Positions 48,428-57,161 of a DNA stretch of 64,000 bases are shown here, piece after piece. The position numbers were made by a program, and so were the translations under genes. The notes beneath the pieces are model-generated. The model did no database searches. It saw nothing but the letters and a program-made list of their open reading frames with translations, and was not told the DNA's origin. This DNA comes from Chloroflexota bacterium (GTDB lineage: Bacteria > Chloroflexota > Anaerolineae > Aggregatilineales > Phototrophicaceae). Within the stretch, counting starts at the first letter, position 1; the number at the start of each line of letters is the position of its first letter. Location: contig JACAER010000016.1 in NCBI GenBank assembly GCA_013388745.1, positions 267,835-331,834 on the forward strand, read 5' to 3'.

Positions 48428-49468
48428 CTAGACGCGCAGCAGCGGCGTTTGCTGTAAGGCGGCGATGCTGTCTGCGCCGCTGCACAGCATCGCGATGCGA
48501 ATCTGCGTGGCGGTTTCGCGGATCAGTTGGTCAACGGCTTCGACAGATTGGTCGGCGGCCTTGAGGAAGGGGCCGGCCATGCCGCCGACACAGGCGCCGA
48601 GTGCGATACATTTGGCAATGTCGATACCGTCGCGCAGACCGCCGCTGGCGATGATTGGCAAGTGTGGCGCGCCCTGTTTGGCATACTGCACGGCTTCGGC
48701 GGTGGGAATGCCCCAATCGGCGAAACTGGCGGCGACACGGGCATGAAAAGCGGTGGGTGCGCGGTGGTATTCGACTTCGCTCCAGGAAGTGCCACCCGAC
48801 CCGGCCACGTCAATGGCACTGACGCCGGCGTTGGCTAATTTGCGCACATCCTGTTCGGAGAAGCCCCAACCCACCTCTTTGGCGATCACAGGCACAGGCA
48901 GCTTTTTGCAGACCGCTTCTACTTTGTCCAACAGACCGGCGAAGTTAATGTCGCCTTCGGGCTGGACGGCTTCCTGAAGCACATTGAAATGCAAAATCAA
49001 GGCATCGGCTTCGATCATATCCACAACACGCTGGCATTCGTCCAGGCCGTAGCCATAGTTGAACTGCACGGCGCCAACGTTGGCGAAGAGCAGAATAGCG
49101 GGCGCAACATTACGCACCTGAAAAGTATAGGCCACGGTTGGATTTTTGAGGCCGGCACGCTGCGAACCCAACCCCATAGCGATGTTGTGCGTCTGCGCGG
49201 CCTGAGCGAGGTTCTGATTGATGCGGTAGGCCATGTCTGTGCCGCCCGTCATGGACGAAATCAGGATAGGCGAAGCGATCGTTTTGCCGAGCAGATGCAC
49301 GGAAGTGTCGATTTCGTTGAGATTCAGTTCTGGGAGCGCGCGATGGAGAAACCGATAACGCTCCAAACCGGTGGTCAGGCGCGGGAACTGCACATCCTTT
49401 TCGAGATTGATACGGATGTGATCGGCTTTGCGATTTTCGATGGTCGGGTTTTCCGTGACTTTGCTCAT
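48428..49468 (-). CDS. fni: Isopentenyl-diphosphate delta-isomerase, type 2 (FMN-dependent)
   Basis: A 346-residue TIM-barrel flavoprotein that interconverts IPP and DMAPP. It shows [47 protein letters not shown] and SGGLRDGID, all typical of type 2 enzymes. The ATG follows AAGGAAACACC. The 108 bases between it and hemW show a 7-bp inverted repeat (AAAACCT...AGGTTTT, 48338-48381) with a long loop but no clear terminator. Confidence 0.96.
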   Translation of the reverse strand: MSKVTENPTIENRKADHIRINLEKDVQFPRLTTGLERYRFLHRALPELNLNEIDTSVHLLGKTIASPILISSMTGGTDMAYRINQNLAQAAQTHNIAMGLGSQRAGLKNPTVAYTFQVRNVAPAILLFANVGAVQFNYGYGLDECQRVVDMIEADALILHFNVLQEAVQPEGDINFAGLLDKVEAVCKKLPVPVIAKEVGWGFSEQDVRKLANAGVSAIDVAGSGGTSWSEVEYHRAPTAFHARVAASFADWGIPTAEAVQYAKQGAPHLPIIASGGLRDGIDIAKCIALGACVGGMAGPFLKAADQSVEAVDQLIRETATQIRIAMLCSGADSIAALQQTPLLRV

Positions 49469-49532
49469 GAATCGGTGTTTCCTTAGTATGGTTGCCCGTT
49501 ATCGTACATGATAGCTGTTTGCCGTGTCAACA

Positions 49533-49561
49533 CTGGCAGGATAGCTTAATGACGCTATAAT
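49533..49561 (+). promoter_or_regulatory. Promoter of acpP
   Basis: CTGGCA (49533-49538), a 17-base spacer and TATAAT (49556-49561) lie about 50 bases before the acpP ATG. Confidence 0.65.
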
Positions 49562-49609
49562 GTGTCCGTTATTTAGCGAGCACAGTGCCGCAAATGGAGG
49601 AAAAGGCCA

Positions 49610-49852
49610 ATGGCTGGTGGTACAACAGAAGAACGTGTCAAGAATATTGTCGTCGACCTGCTCGGCGTGGACGCAGGCCGTGTCGTGCCAGAGGCGCGCT
49701 TCCGCGAAGATCTGGAAGCGGACTCGCTCGACCTAGTAGAACTAATTATGGCGTTTGAAGAAGAATTCGGCGGCGAAATCACCGACGAAGATGCCCAGAA
49801 GATCACGACGGTGGGACAAGCAGTCGAATATATCCAAACGCACATGGGTTAA
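49610..49852 (+). CDS. acpP: Acyl carrier protein
   Basis: An 80-residue acidic protein with the phosphopantetheine attachment serine in [12 protein letters not shown] and the acidic helix [17 protein letters not shown]. It carries growing acyl chains in fatty-acid synthesis. It is a lone gene with its own promoter, GGAGG site and terminator, and no fab genes are next to it. Confidence 0.97.
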   Translation: MAGGTTEERVKNIVVDLLGVDAGRVVPEARFREDLEADSLDLVELIMAFEEEFGGEITDEDAQKITTVGQAVEYIQTHMG

Positions 49853-49877
49853 TGGGCGTTTGCCACGATAAGTTGAT

Positions 49878-49908
49878 GGGGCGAGCGGATCAGCTTGCCC
49901 CTTTTTTT
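49878..49908 (+). terminator. Intrinsic terminator after acpP
   Basis: GGGGCGAGC (49878-49886) pairs with GCTTGCCCC (49893-49901) with one G-T wobble, then TTTTTTT. It overlaps the 3' end of the convergent gene at 49890. Confidence 0.92.
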
Positions 49909-50519
49909 ATCCACAGCCACCCCATAAGGGCGGCATATACCATTGACAAGCCGAAGCCCCCGACACCTATCTGGACTTGTAGATCGAAACTGCGCATGAG
50001 ACCATGAACCTGCGCGAGGGCAATCAAGCTGGTCACAATACCGGCCAAAGCCAGGAGCGCCATCAAGCGGGTTCGCCAGGCAGAGAACGCGCCGCTCAGG
50101 GCGACTACGCCGACGAACAACGAAAACAAGGTCAGCGTGAACTGCATCCCGTAGTTGGTGTCAGTGCGCGCGACGGCGAAAAACTCGAAGGGCGGCATCT
50201 GCGCCAACACAAGGGCGACAACCAACAAGGCACAGAATCCCCAGCGCAGATCGCTGAACGCGCGTCCGGCGCATAAGGCGATCATCAGTGTGATGATGGT
50301 GAGTTGTGCGCGCAGCAGCAGCGTGGGCAGCATGGCGGGATGCATGGTGTGCGCGACGGGATGCAGGCTGGCCCACTCGGCCAAATCGTAGGCGTTGAAG
50401 CTGAGACCGGCCCCGCGATTAACCAACCATGGCAGACTGTAGGGCAGCACAGTCAGCACGACGAGCAGCAATAGGAATGGGTTAGCTGATTTCGTCCATA
50501 ACCCGGCGAATCTGTTCAT
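49890..50519 (-). CDS. Hypothetical membrane protein
   Basis: A 209-residue protein with about six hydrophobic helices and no motif that I recognise. The first 38 bases overlap the 3' end of the PKD/AAA+ gene. No later in-frame ATG, GTG or TTG near the N-terminus gives a better start, so tight coupling is assumed. The last gene of a long minus-strand run. Confidence 0.65.
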   Translation of the reverse strand: MNRFAGLWTKSANPFLLLLVVLTVLPYSLPWLVNRGAGLSFNAYDLAEWASLHPVAHTMHPAMLPTLLLRAQLTIITLMIALCAGRAFSDLRWGFCALLVVALVLAQMPPFEFFAVARTDTNYGMQFTLTLFSLFVGVVALSGAFSAWRTRLMALLALAGIVTSLIALAQVHGLMRSFDLQVQIGVGGFGLSMVYAALMGWLWIKKGAS

Positions 50520-51894
50520 CTTCTATGGCCTGATTTTCAAAAAACTGGTTCATAAATTCGCTGCGGCGCTGACGAAGCGCCAGCGGCGCAACCGCGCGGA
50601 TGTCCTGGGGTGTGGCAAGTGTGCGGTTGTCGGCGGCGGCATAAGCGCGCGCTGCTTCGAACATGGTGTATTCGGCGCGATGCGAGTCGATATCGAGCTT
50701 TTGCACGAGCGCCAGGCCAACATTGATGGCGTCATCGGACAGCAGCGTTTCTTTGAGACGTGCGCGCGCCAAAATAACCTCGTCGCGGGTCTCGGCGGTG
50801 GACAGCTCCCACTGTTTGATGAAAGCGTGCGGCTGTGTGCGGTAGGCGCGCACGCGCTTGTAGACTTCCAGCCGTTCTTCGATCGAAGTCAGGCCGCGCA
50901 CGTTCACCCGCAGGCCGAAGCGATCCAGAATTTGCGGACGGAGGCGGCCTTCTTCGGGATTCATGGAACCGATGAGGACGAAACGCGCGCGATAGGTGCC
51001 GGACATCGCGCCGCGCCGCACGGTGTAACTGCCCTGGGCGGCGGCGTCGAGGATGGCATCGACAATCGTGTCATCCAGCAGGTTCACTTCGTCGATGTAG
51101 AGCAGGTTGTTATCGGCGCGGGCGAGGATGCCGCGTTCGATGCGCACTTTGTTTTGCTGCACGGCGACTCGTTCGTTGATACCGCCGACCACATCTTCCA
51201 GACGGGCGTTGAGCGGCAGTTCGACCAACCTGACGGGTTCATAGTGTGAAATCGGCTTGCCTGCCTGAAGTTTTTCCCAGCAGTCGGGATAAAGGTAACG
51301 GGCGTTTTCGGATTTAAGGTCTTCGGGCAGCGCGCCTTCTTCGCAATCGCTGACCTCGACATCGGGCAGAATACCGCCGATGCTGCGCACTGCCGTAGTT
51401 TTGCCGGTGCCGCGCGGGCCGATAAGGAGCACGCCGCCTACTGCCGGGTTAATCATGGCGAGCATGAGCGCGATGCGCATTTCCATCTGGCCGACGATGG
51501 CTAAGAAAGGAAACGGGCGAATCTCGGCTAATCCAAGATCGGGCGTTTCGGCTTCGAGCACAGCGCGCGCGCCGGCCTGGCTTAAGATGCGCAGCAGGGT
51601 GGACTGCGCCGCGCCGCTGCGCAGGTCTGGAAGCACGGCTTCAGATGCATTGAGGACGTGAACGGTGGTCTGTGTCTGGTCGCGCCCGCCGGGTCCACTC
51701 ACAACAAGCGTAACGGTATACATGCCGTCGTTTTCAAAGACATGCTGCACATGCGGTTCATGGCTGGTCGAACCGTCGCCGAAGTCCCAGTGATAATCGG
51801 AAATTTCGCCCTGCGATTCGTTGCTGAAATGCACCGTCAGTGGCGCATCACCGGAGACAGGGTTGGCGATAAAGGCGGCTTCGGGTGTTGTCAT
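50482..51894 (-). CDS. PKD-domain/AAA+ fusion related to magnesium chelatase subunit I
   Basis: A 470-residue protein. Residues about 4-82 are a PKD fold (PVSGDAPLTVHFSN, YHWDFGDGSTS, VFENDGMYTVTLVVSG). Residues about 125-470 are an AAA+ ATPase of the ChlI/BchI group. Walker A is GPRGTGKTTAVRS, followed by VGGINERVAVQQ, Walker B is LLYIDEVNLLDD, and IGSMNPEEGRLRPQ and LDRFGLRV match sensor 1 and the following helix. There is no signal peptide, and an ATPase must be inside the cell, whereas PKD domains are usually outside. No chlD or chlH homologue is in the window, so tetrapyrrole chelation is not implied. Overlaps the thioesterase gene by 4 bases. Confidence 0.9.
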   Translation of the reverse strand: MTTPEAAFIANPVSGDAPLTVHFSNESQGEISDYHWDFGDGSTSHEPHVQHVFENDGMYTVTLVVSGPGGRDQTQTTVHVLNASEAVLPDLRSGAAQSTLLRILSQAGARAVLEAETPDLGLAEIRPFPFLAIVGQMEMRIALMLAMINPAVGGVLLIGPRGTGKTTAVRSIGGILPDVEVSDCEEGALPEDLKSENARYLYPDCWEKLQAGKPISHYEPVRLVELPLNARLEDVVGGINERVAVQQNKVRIERGILARADNNLLYIDEVNLLDDTIVDAILDAAAQGSYTVRRGAMSGTYRARFVLIGSMNPEEGRLRPQILDRFGLRVNVRGLTSIEERLEVYKRVRAYRTQPHAFIKQWELSTAETRDEVILARARLKETLLSDDAINVGLALVQKLDIDSHRAEYTMFEAARAYAAADNRTLATPQDIRAVAPLALRQRRSEFMNQFFENQAIEDEQIRRVMDEIS

Positions 51895-52373
51895 GATCGT
51901 CTTTCACGCTGCTGCTTGCGGTAAAGCTGGCGCGCCTGCGCCTGCCGGGCGCGCAGGCGCTGATCGTCAGTTTCGTAAAGCAAAGGGGGGACAGGTGTCG
52001 GGCGACCCTGCGCATCCAAGGCGACATAGACAAGATATGCCGTGTTGGTCACTTTGGATGTGCCATGCAGGGGGTCTTCGGCCACGACTTCGACGCGCAC
52101 TTCAATGGAGGTGCGCCCGGTATAAGTCAGTTCGGCGTTGAACATAACGAGGTTGCCGACGCGAACGGGTTCATCGAAGGTCATGGAATCGACAGCGACG
52201 GTAACGACAGGGGCACGGGCATGACGCATGGCGGCCAGCGCGCCGGCTTCATCGACCAATTTCATGATGATGCCGCCGTGTACGTTGCCGAGATTATTGG
52301 TGTCCTGCGGCCCCATGAGTATGCTGAGGGTGACACGCGACGCCGCGCCGGTTTTCGGCTGTTGTGAATCCAT
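51891..52373 (-). CDS. Acyl-CoA thioesterase (hotdog fold)
   Basis: A 160-residue protein of the YciA/BFIT type with NNLGNVHGGIIMKLVDEAGALAA, where the Asn/His/Asp around the hot-dog helix form the active site, and DSMTFDEPVRVGNLVMFNAEL. The C-terminal 30 residues are a basic, Arg/Gln-rich tail. It should hydrolyse acyl-CoA; chain length cannot be told. Overlaps the following PKD/AAA+ gene (ATGA). Confidence 0.9.
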   Translation of the reverse strand: MDSQQPKTGAASRVTLSILMGPQDTNNLGNVHGGIIMKLVDEAGALAAMRHARAPVVTVAVDSMTFDEPVRVGNLVMFNAELTYTGRTSIEVRVEVVAEDPLHGTSKVTNTAYLVYVALDAQGRPTPVPPLLYETDDQRLRARQAQARQLYRKQQRERRS

Positions 52374-52402
52374 GCAAGCTCCTGTGAGTGACGATTATAG
52401 CA

Positions 52403-53533
52403 TCAGCCCAACAAATCGCGGTAGATGCCCACTAGCTGCCGCGCGGCAGATTCCCACGTAAAGCGCGGCGCTTGCTGAAAACCGCGCTGGATCAGGGTGG
52501 TACGCAGAGTGGAATCGGTAATGAGGCGGCGCAAGGCATCAATGATGGCTTCGAGATCGTAGGGATCGACTAGCAGCGCGGCGTCGCCTGCGACTTCGGG
52601 CAGGGACGAAACATTTGAAGTGAGCACGGGTGTGCCACAGGCCATCGCTTCCAGAATCGGAAAACCGAAGCCTTCATAAAGCGAGGGAAAGGCCAGACAT
52701 TCGGCGGCGCTGTAGAGCGCGGGCAAATCGTCATCATCGGCGAAGCCAATAAGCTGCACATGCTCTTGCATCTGGGTTTCGCGCAGCGTTTGGTACATTT
52801 CGCCTTCGAGCCAGCCGTGCCCGCCAGCGATCACGAGGGCGAGATCATGCCCTTCGTGGCGCAACTGCGCCAGCGCGCGAATCAGCCGGCTGTAGTTTTT
52901 GCGCGGCTGGATTGTGCCAACACTGAAGATATAAGGACACGGGCCGATGGCGTATTTGTGGCGCACGGCGATCTGCTGCTGGGCGTCGCTGATAGGCTGG
53001 AAACGGGTGTCTACCCCGCTGAGCAGCACCGTGATTTTTTCCGGGGGCGTGCCGTACAGCTCAATCAGGTCTTGTTTGGTGGCTTCCGAATCGGCCAGGA
53101 CATGAAACGCACGCCTGACCGAACGCGGGACGACGACATCCAGATAGGCTTTGAGCGGCGGGCTGGCGGTTTCGGGCACGCGCACGAAAGATAAATCGTG
53201 GACAGTGAGTAGTGTGCGCGTAGCGGGCAGCGCGGGCGGGAGCACAAAATCGGTCGCGTGATACAGGTCGAGGCGTCCGGTGAAGAGTTCAACAGGCAGG
53301 GGCAGGCGCAGGCGCTGAAAACGCGCGAACCAACGCGGGGTGATGCGTGTCGCTTTCCAGCTAAAGTTTGGGCCCGGCAGCGGTGGTAGTGTGCGGCGCT
53401 GCCCGGCGACAAACAGGCGGTAGGGCTGACGTTGATCAACGCGCGCGAGGGCGTTCACCAGTTCGCGCACATAACGTCCGATACCGCCTCCTTGCTCATA
53501 AGCAGCGGTGTAGTCGAGGGCAATGCGCGGCAA
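52403..53533 (-). CDS. Glycosyltransferase family 4 protein
   Basis: A 376-residue GT-B enzyme. The N-terminal loop [12 protein letters not shown] binds the acceptor or donor. The C-terminal half has [16 protein letters not shown] and the [18 protein letters not shown] motif (EX7E) of retaining family 4 transferases. It begins with a TTG at 53533 just after the gtrA stop, so it is probably coupled. Part of the polysaccharide run. Confidence 0.92.
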   Translation of the reverse strand: MPRIALDYTAAYEQGGGIGRYVRELVNALARVDQRQPYRLFVAGQRRTLPPLPGPNFSWKATRITPRWFARFQRLRLPLPVELFTGRLDLYHATDFVLPPALPATRTLLTVHDLSFVRVPETASPPLKAYLDVVVPRSVRRAFHVLADSEATKQDLIELYGTPPEKITVLLSGVDTRFQPISDAQQQIAVRHKYAIGPCPYIFSVGTIQPRKNYSRLIRALAQLRHEGHDLALVIAGGHGWLEGEMYQTLRETQMQEHVQLIGFADDDDLPALYSAAECLAFPSLYEGFGFPILEAMACGTPVLTSNVSSLPEVAGDAALLVDPYDLEAIIDALRRLITDSTLRTTLIQRGFQQAPRFTWESAARQLVGIYRDLLG

Positions 53534-53534
53534 C

Positions 53535-54119
53535 TCAGTTTACGTCGCTGTATGTCCAGTAACGGTTGGCGAAGAAGTTCCAGACCATGACCACGACTAC
53601 GCCGATCAGCAGCGCAATCATCGTGCCGAGCTTGGCTTCGCCATGTTCGGTGGGGATATAACCGGGGCGGAAGATGCGAATCTCTGGCAGCAGAATGGGC
53701 ATGAAAAACGCCCCCAGCGGCAGATAGACGAACTTGACCCAGAGTGTACGGATTGCCCAGCCGATGAAATTGATGATAGCGAACTGCGCCAATTGGCGGC
53801 GGATTGAGCGTGACCGCGAATCGGGGTATGTCCAGAGACGATTCCAGGTGAAATTGCTGAGCACAGCGGCGATAAAGCCGGCAGAGACGGCCAGTACGAC
53901 GCTCAGGTCGTTGGCCGGAGGGAGAATCGTGGCTTGCAAAATAAAGACCAGGCCAAAGTCGATGATGGCACCGATCGCCCCGACGATGGCAAATTTGATG
54001 AAGCGCTCAACTTCTTTGGAGCGCGGGCCAAAACGATTGGCAATGAAAACAATGGGAATATCGAGCGGATTGCGCATAGTGGATTTGTCAGCGGCTTTGA
54101 GCGTGTTCGTCTGGTTCAT
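53535..54119 (-). CDS. GtrA-family membrane protein
   Basis: A 194-residue protein with four transmembrane helices and the GtrA pattern: FIKFAIVGAIGAIIDFGLV, SNFTWNRLWTYPDSR and WNFFANRYWTYSD near the end. Such proteins help flip lipid-linked sugars. The ATG overlaps the stop of the O-antigen-ligase-like gene upstream. Confidence 0.92.
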   Translation of the reverse strand: MNQTNTLKAADKSTMRNPLDIPIVFIANRFGPRSKEVERFIKFAIVGAIGAIIDFGLVFILQATILPPANDLSVVLAVSAGFIAAVLSNFTWNRLWTYPDSRSRSIRRQLAQFAIINFIGWAIRTLWVKFVYLPLGAFFMPILLPEIRIFRPGYIPTEHGEAKLGTMIALLIGVVVVMVWNFFANRYWTYSDVN

Positions 54120-55573
54120 AGAGTTCCTATTTCTATGCGGCGGTAGGTCTGATGGTGGAGCACGGCCAGCAAGCCCAGCATCACACCGATGTGCAAAAAC
54201 AGGTTGTTGACGTACAAATTGTCAGTCAGACTGTGAACGGAAAGATAAGTCCACGTTCCGAGCAGACCGACGGCCACCGCGCGCGCCAATGAATCGGGAT
54301 GACGGCGAGCGCGCAAGGTAAGCCAAAAAACGGCGAGCCACAAAGTGAGATAGGTCGCTAAACCTATAATGCCAGCCTCAGCAAAAATATTCAAGTAGTA
54401 ATTATGAGCGTGGCCTAAAGGAAAGTTCCAGTTTAATAGGCGGTAGTTGTCATAGACGACTTCGTAATTGCCGGCGCCGACACCAAAAAGGGGGTGCGCG
54501 CGCGCCATGTTGAGCGCCGCCTGCCAGTGCGCAAGCCGCTCAACGACGGCGTAGTTTTCGGGCGTGATGTCTACGCCGCGCATGTCGTCCAAGATGCTGT
54601 ATTGTTCGGGCGCGCTGAGGCGGTCGAGCAAGGCGGCGGGAACGCGCCCTGTGAGCAGGAGCAAGAGAACCAATGCCGTGCCGCCTGTCAGCAGTGCCAG
54701 CGTTTGCCACCAACGGCGTGGCAGCGCCAGTATGACCGTCAGCATGGCGGCGGCAAAGCCCAACCACGCGCCGCGACTCCAGGAAATGAGCACCCCTACG
54801 GCGATAAGCACGCCGCACGCTGTGTAAAAAAGTGCGATCAGCAGCAGGCGTTGATCGAACCGGTGCTGCCGCCGCCAGCGCGCCGAGAAGCGTAGCACAT
54901 AGCCCCATGCAGCGGCCAACACAAGGGGAGCAAGCAGCCCCATGAACGCACCGAAGGGATTCGGCTGACCGAAGGTGCCAAACGCGCGGAAAAAGCGATT
55001 GTCGATCAGCAGATGGAGCGCGCCGCTGCCGCCGAAAAACTGATACAGTCCGATGAGCGCGTTGGCAAGGCCAGCCATAGCGAGGCAAAAGATTAACCAC
55101 GGCCAGTTTTCGGCGCGCGCGCAGCTCAGGCACAGCCATACAAGCAGGATGATCTGTACCCACTTGAGCCATTCGTTGAGCCAGGCTCCGGCAGAGGCAG
55201 CAAAAAACGCTCCGGGGGTAATCGCCGCGAGAAAAAGCAGCGGCGGCACAAAAACGGATGATGCGGTGAAAGGCAGCAGGGTTTGCCTGCGGGCAATACG
55301 ATAGAGCGCCCAAACCGCCAATAACAGCAGCAGGGCAAGCTGGCCGATGTCGAGGGGAAGCTGGAAAGAGGCTTCGGTGGCGATCAGTGTGCGCAGTGGC
55401 GCGATGATGAGTAGAACCGCGAGTGCCGCCAGAGGGGTCATAAGCGCGAGGAGCAGCAGGGCTGCGAGCGCCAGGAAGATAACGGCAGTGTCGGCAGGCA
55501 GTACGGCAAGCATGACGCCTGCCAGAAGCGCCGACAGCAAGCCGAAGAGTGTGGTGACGTTCGGCGCGTTCAA
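54116..55573 (-). CDS. O-antigen ligase/polymerase-like (Wzy) membrane protein
   Basis: A 485-residue protein with about twelve helices and the Wzy_C-type loop: [22 protein letters not shown], then [20 protein letters not shown]. That wording (GxGxxxF...HNxxLxxxxExGxxG) marks O-antigen ligases and polymerases. It starts at TTG 55573, which overlaps the stop of the epimerase gene (TTGA). Confidence 0.9.
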   Translation of the reverse strand: MNAPNVTTLFGLLSALLAGVMLAVLPADTAVIFLALAALLLLALMTPLAALAVLLIIAPLRTLIATEASFQLPLDIGQLALLLLLAVWALYRIARRQTLLPFTASSVFVPPLLFLAAITPGAFFAASAGAWLNEWLKWVQIILLVWLCLSCARAENWPWLIFCLAMAGLANALIGLYQFFGGSGALHLLIDNRFFRAFGTFGQPNPFGAFMGLLAPLVLAAAWGYVLRFSARWRRQHRFDQRLLLIALFYTACGVLIAVGVLISWSRGAWLGFAAAMLTVILALPRRWWQTLALLTGGTALVLLLLLTGRVPAALLDRLSAPEQYSILDDMRGVDITPENYAVVERLAHWQAALNMARAHPLFGVGAGNYEVVYDNYRLLNWNFPLGHAHNYYLNIFAEAGIIGLATYLTLWLAVFWLTLRARRHPDSLARAVAVGLLGTWTYLSVHSLTDNLYVNNLFLHIGVMLGLLAVLHHQTYRRIEIGTL

Positions 55574-56502
55574 ATCACGTTGCGGAAGTACTCAATGGTG
55601 CGCTGCACGCCGGCACGCAGCGGCACTTTGGGTTCCCAATTGAGGATGGTGCGCGCGCGGGTGATATCGGGTTGGCGCGTTTGCGGATCGCCCTTAATGC
55701 GTTCGCCCTGAAAGATGATGCCTCCCTTATTGCCCGTAAGCTCGTTGATGATCTGGGCGAATTCAAGAATGTTCATCTCTTCGGTGGTACCGATGTTGAC
55801 CGGCTGATGATAGTCACTTTCCAACAACCGGACAACCCCTTCGACAAGATCGTCTATATACTGAAAGCTGCGTGTTTGTGTGCCGTCACCGTAAATGGTG
55901 AGCGCTTCGCCGCGCAAAGCCTGGCCGATGAAGTTGGGCACGACGCGACCATCATCGAGGCGCATACGCGGGCCGTAGGTATTAAAGATGCGGACGATGC
56001 GCGAATCGAGGTTGTGCGAACGATGATAGGCCATTGTCAGCGCTTCGGCATAACGTTTGGCTTCGTCGTAGACGCCGCGCGGACCGATAAAGTCAACATT
56101 GCCGACGTATTCCTCGCGCTGGGGATGTTCGAGCGGATCGCCATAGACTTCGGACGTGGAGGCGAGGATAAACTTAGCGCCTTTGCCGCGCGCGAGACCG
56201 AGCGCATTATGCGTACCGAGCGCGCCCACCTTGAGGGTCTGGATAGGCAGTTTCAGATAGTCAATGGGACTAGCGGGCGAAGCGAAATGCAAAACGGCGT
56301 TAATCGCACCATCTACGGAAATGTAATGGACGATATTGTGATGGATGAAGGTAAAACGCGGATGTCCCTGAAGATGGGCAATATTGCGCATCGTGCCTGT
56401 GATGAGGTTGTCCATCCCTACCACAGTATGACCTGCATCAAGGAAGCGATCCGCAAGATGGGAGCCGATGAAACCCGCACAACCGGTAATCAGAACACGC
56501 AA
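55570..56502 (-). CDS. UDP-glucuronate decarboxylase-like NAD-dependent epimerase/dehydratase
   Basis: A 310-residue short-chain dehydrogenase. The NAD loop is [13 protein letters not shown] and the catalytic pair is YDEAK. The stretches [33 protein letters not shown] and [19 protein letters not shown] are those of UDP-xylose synthases, which turn UDP-glucuronate into UDP-xylose. The frame opens at 56523, but TTG 56502 has AAGGGGAA upstream and gives the family N-terminus (LRVLITG). Confidence 0.88.
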   Translation of the reverse strand: MRVLITGCAGFIGSHLADRFLDAGHTVVGMDNLITGTMRNIAHLQGHPRFTFIHHNIVHYISVDGAINAVLHFASPASPIDYLKLPIQTLKVGALGTHNALGLARGKGAKFILASTSEVYGDPLEHPQREEYVGNVDFIGPRGVYDEAKRYAEALTMAYHRSHNLDSRIVRIFNTYGPRMRLDDGRVVPNFIGQALRGEALTIYGDGTQTRSFQYIDDLVEGVVRLLESDYHQPVNIGTTEEMNILEFAQIINELTGNKGGIIFQGERIKGDPQTRQPDITRARTILNWEPKVPLRAGVQRTIEYFRNVI

Positions 56503-56577
56503 GGTGATTCCCCTTGTGAGCAAGAGGCCAAAATTCGCCCGATTTTACCACAGTTGTAAAGGGAGCTGTAAGGCACT

Positions 56578-57132
56578 TTAGACGCGGACTTTGCCTTCGC
56601 CGGTCTGACGAAGCTGCTGAAGCTGCTCATCGAATTCGCGCTGGAAGACTTCGAGCGCCACGTCGTTATCGAGGCTGACGATAAGGGTGCGAAGGGATTT
56701 GAGATGCTCGAAGGTGAAATCGATAAGCTGCGAGAGCATGGTTTTCGCGCAGTTTTCGAGGGGATAGCCATGCGTGCCGGTGGAAAGGGCGGGGATGGCC
56801 AGCGATTTGAGATGATGGGCTTCCGCGAGTCGCAGACACTCCCAGACGGCGCTGGCAAGTTTGCCGCGCTCACTGCCTTCGCCCCAGCGCGGGCCTACCG
56901 TATGGATGATCTTCTGAAAATTGAGCTTGCCGCCGCTGGTAACAACGGCAGATCCCACATCACAGCGACCAATGCGGCGACATTCATCTGCCACGGTGGA
57001 GCCGACTTTGACGAGGAAAGCAGGCGGCAGGTTAAGCGCGGTATCTGTCTGATTGACGATACCTTCAACCTCCAGCGTCAGTATATCCTGCTGGACAAGG
57101 TCAATTGTGACCTTGTTGATTTGCGCCCTCAT
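56578..57132 (-). CDS. Macro-domain protein
   Basis: A 184-residue macro domain (ADP-ribose-binding fold) with GIVNQTDTALNLP, GSAVVTSGGKLNFQKIIHTVGP and PALSTGTHGYPLENCA. Members bind or remove ADP-ribose or its derivatives. ATG 57132 is chosen over the in-frame 57162, which would start at the stop codon of the upstream gene. Its place within a polysaccharide run is unexplained. Confidence 0.9.
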   Translation of the reverse strand: MRAQINKVTIDLVQQDILTLEVEGIVNQTDTALNLPPAFLVKVGSTVADECRRIGRCDVGSAVVTSGGKLNFQKIIHTVGPRWGEGSERGKLASAVWECLRLAEAHHLKSLAIPALSTGTHGYPLENCAKTMLSQLIDFTFEHLKSLRTLIVSLDNDVALEVFQREFDEQLQQLRQTGEGKVRV

Positions 57133-57161
57133 CGCACTGCCCCATTTCCTATAATTTATCA

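Noticed and set aside
50482..51894. Annotation of the AAA+ protein as a true magnesium chelatase subunit
   Set aside because: No other chelatase subunit or bacteriochlorophyll gene is in the window, and the PKD fusion is atypical. ChlI-like AAA+ proteins have many other roles.
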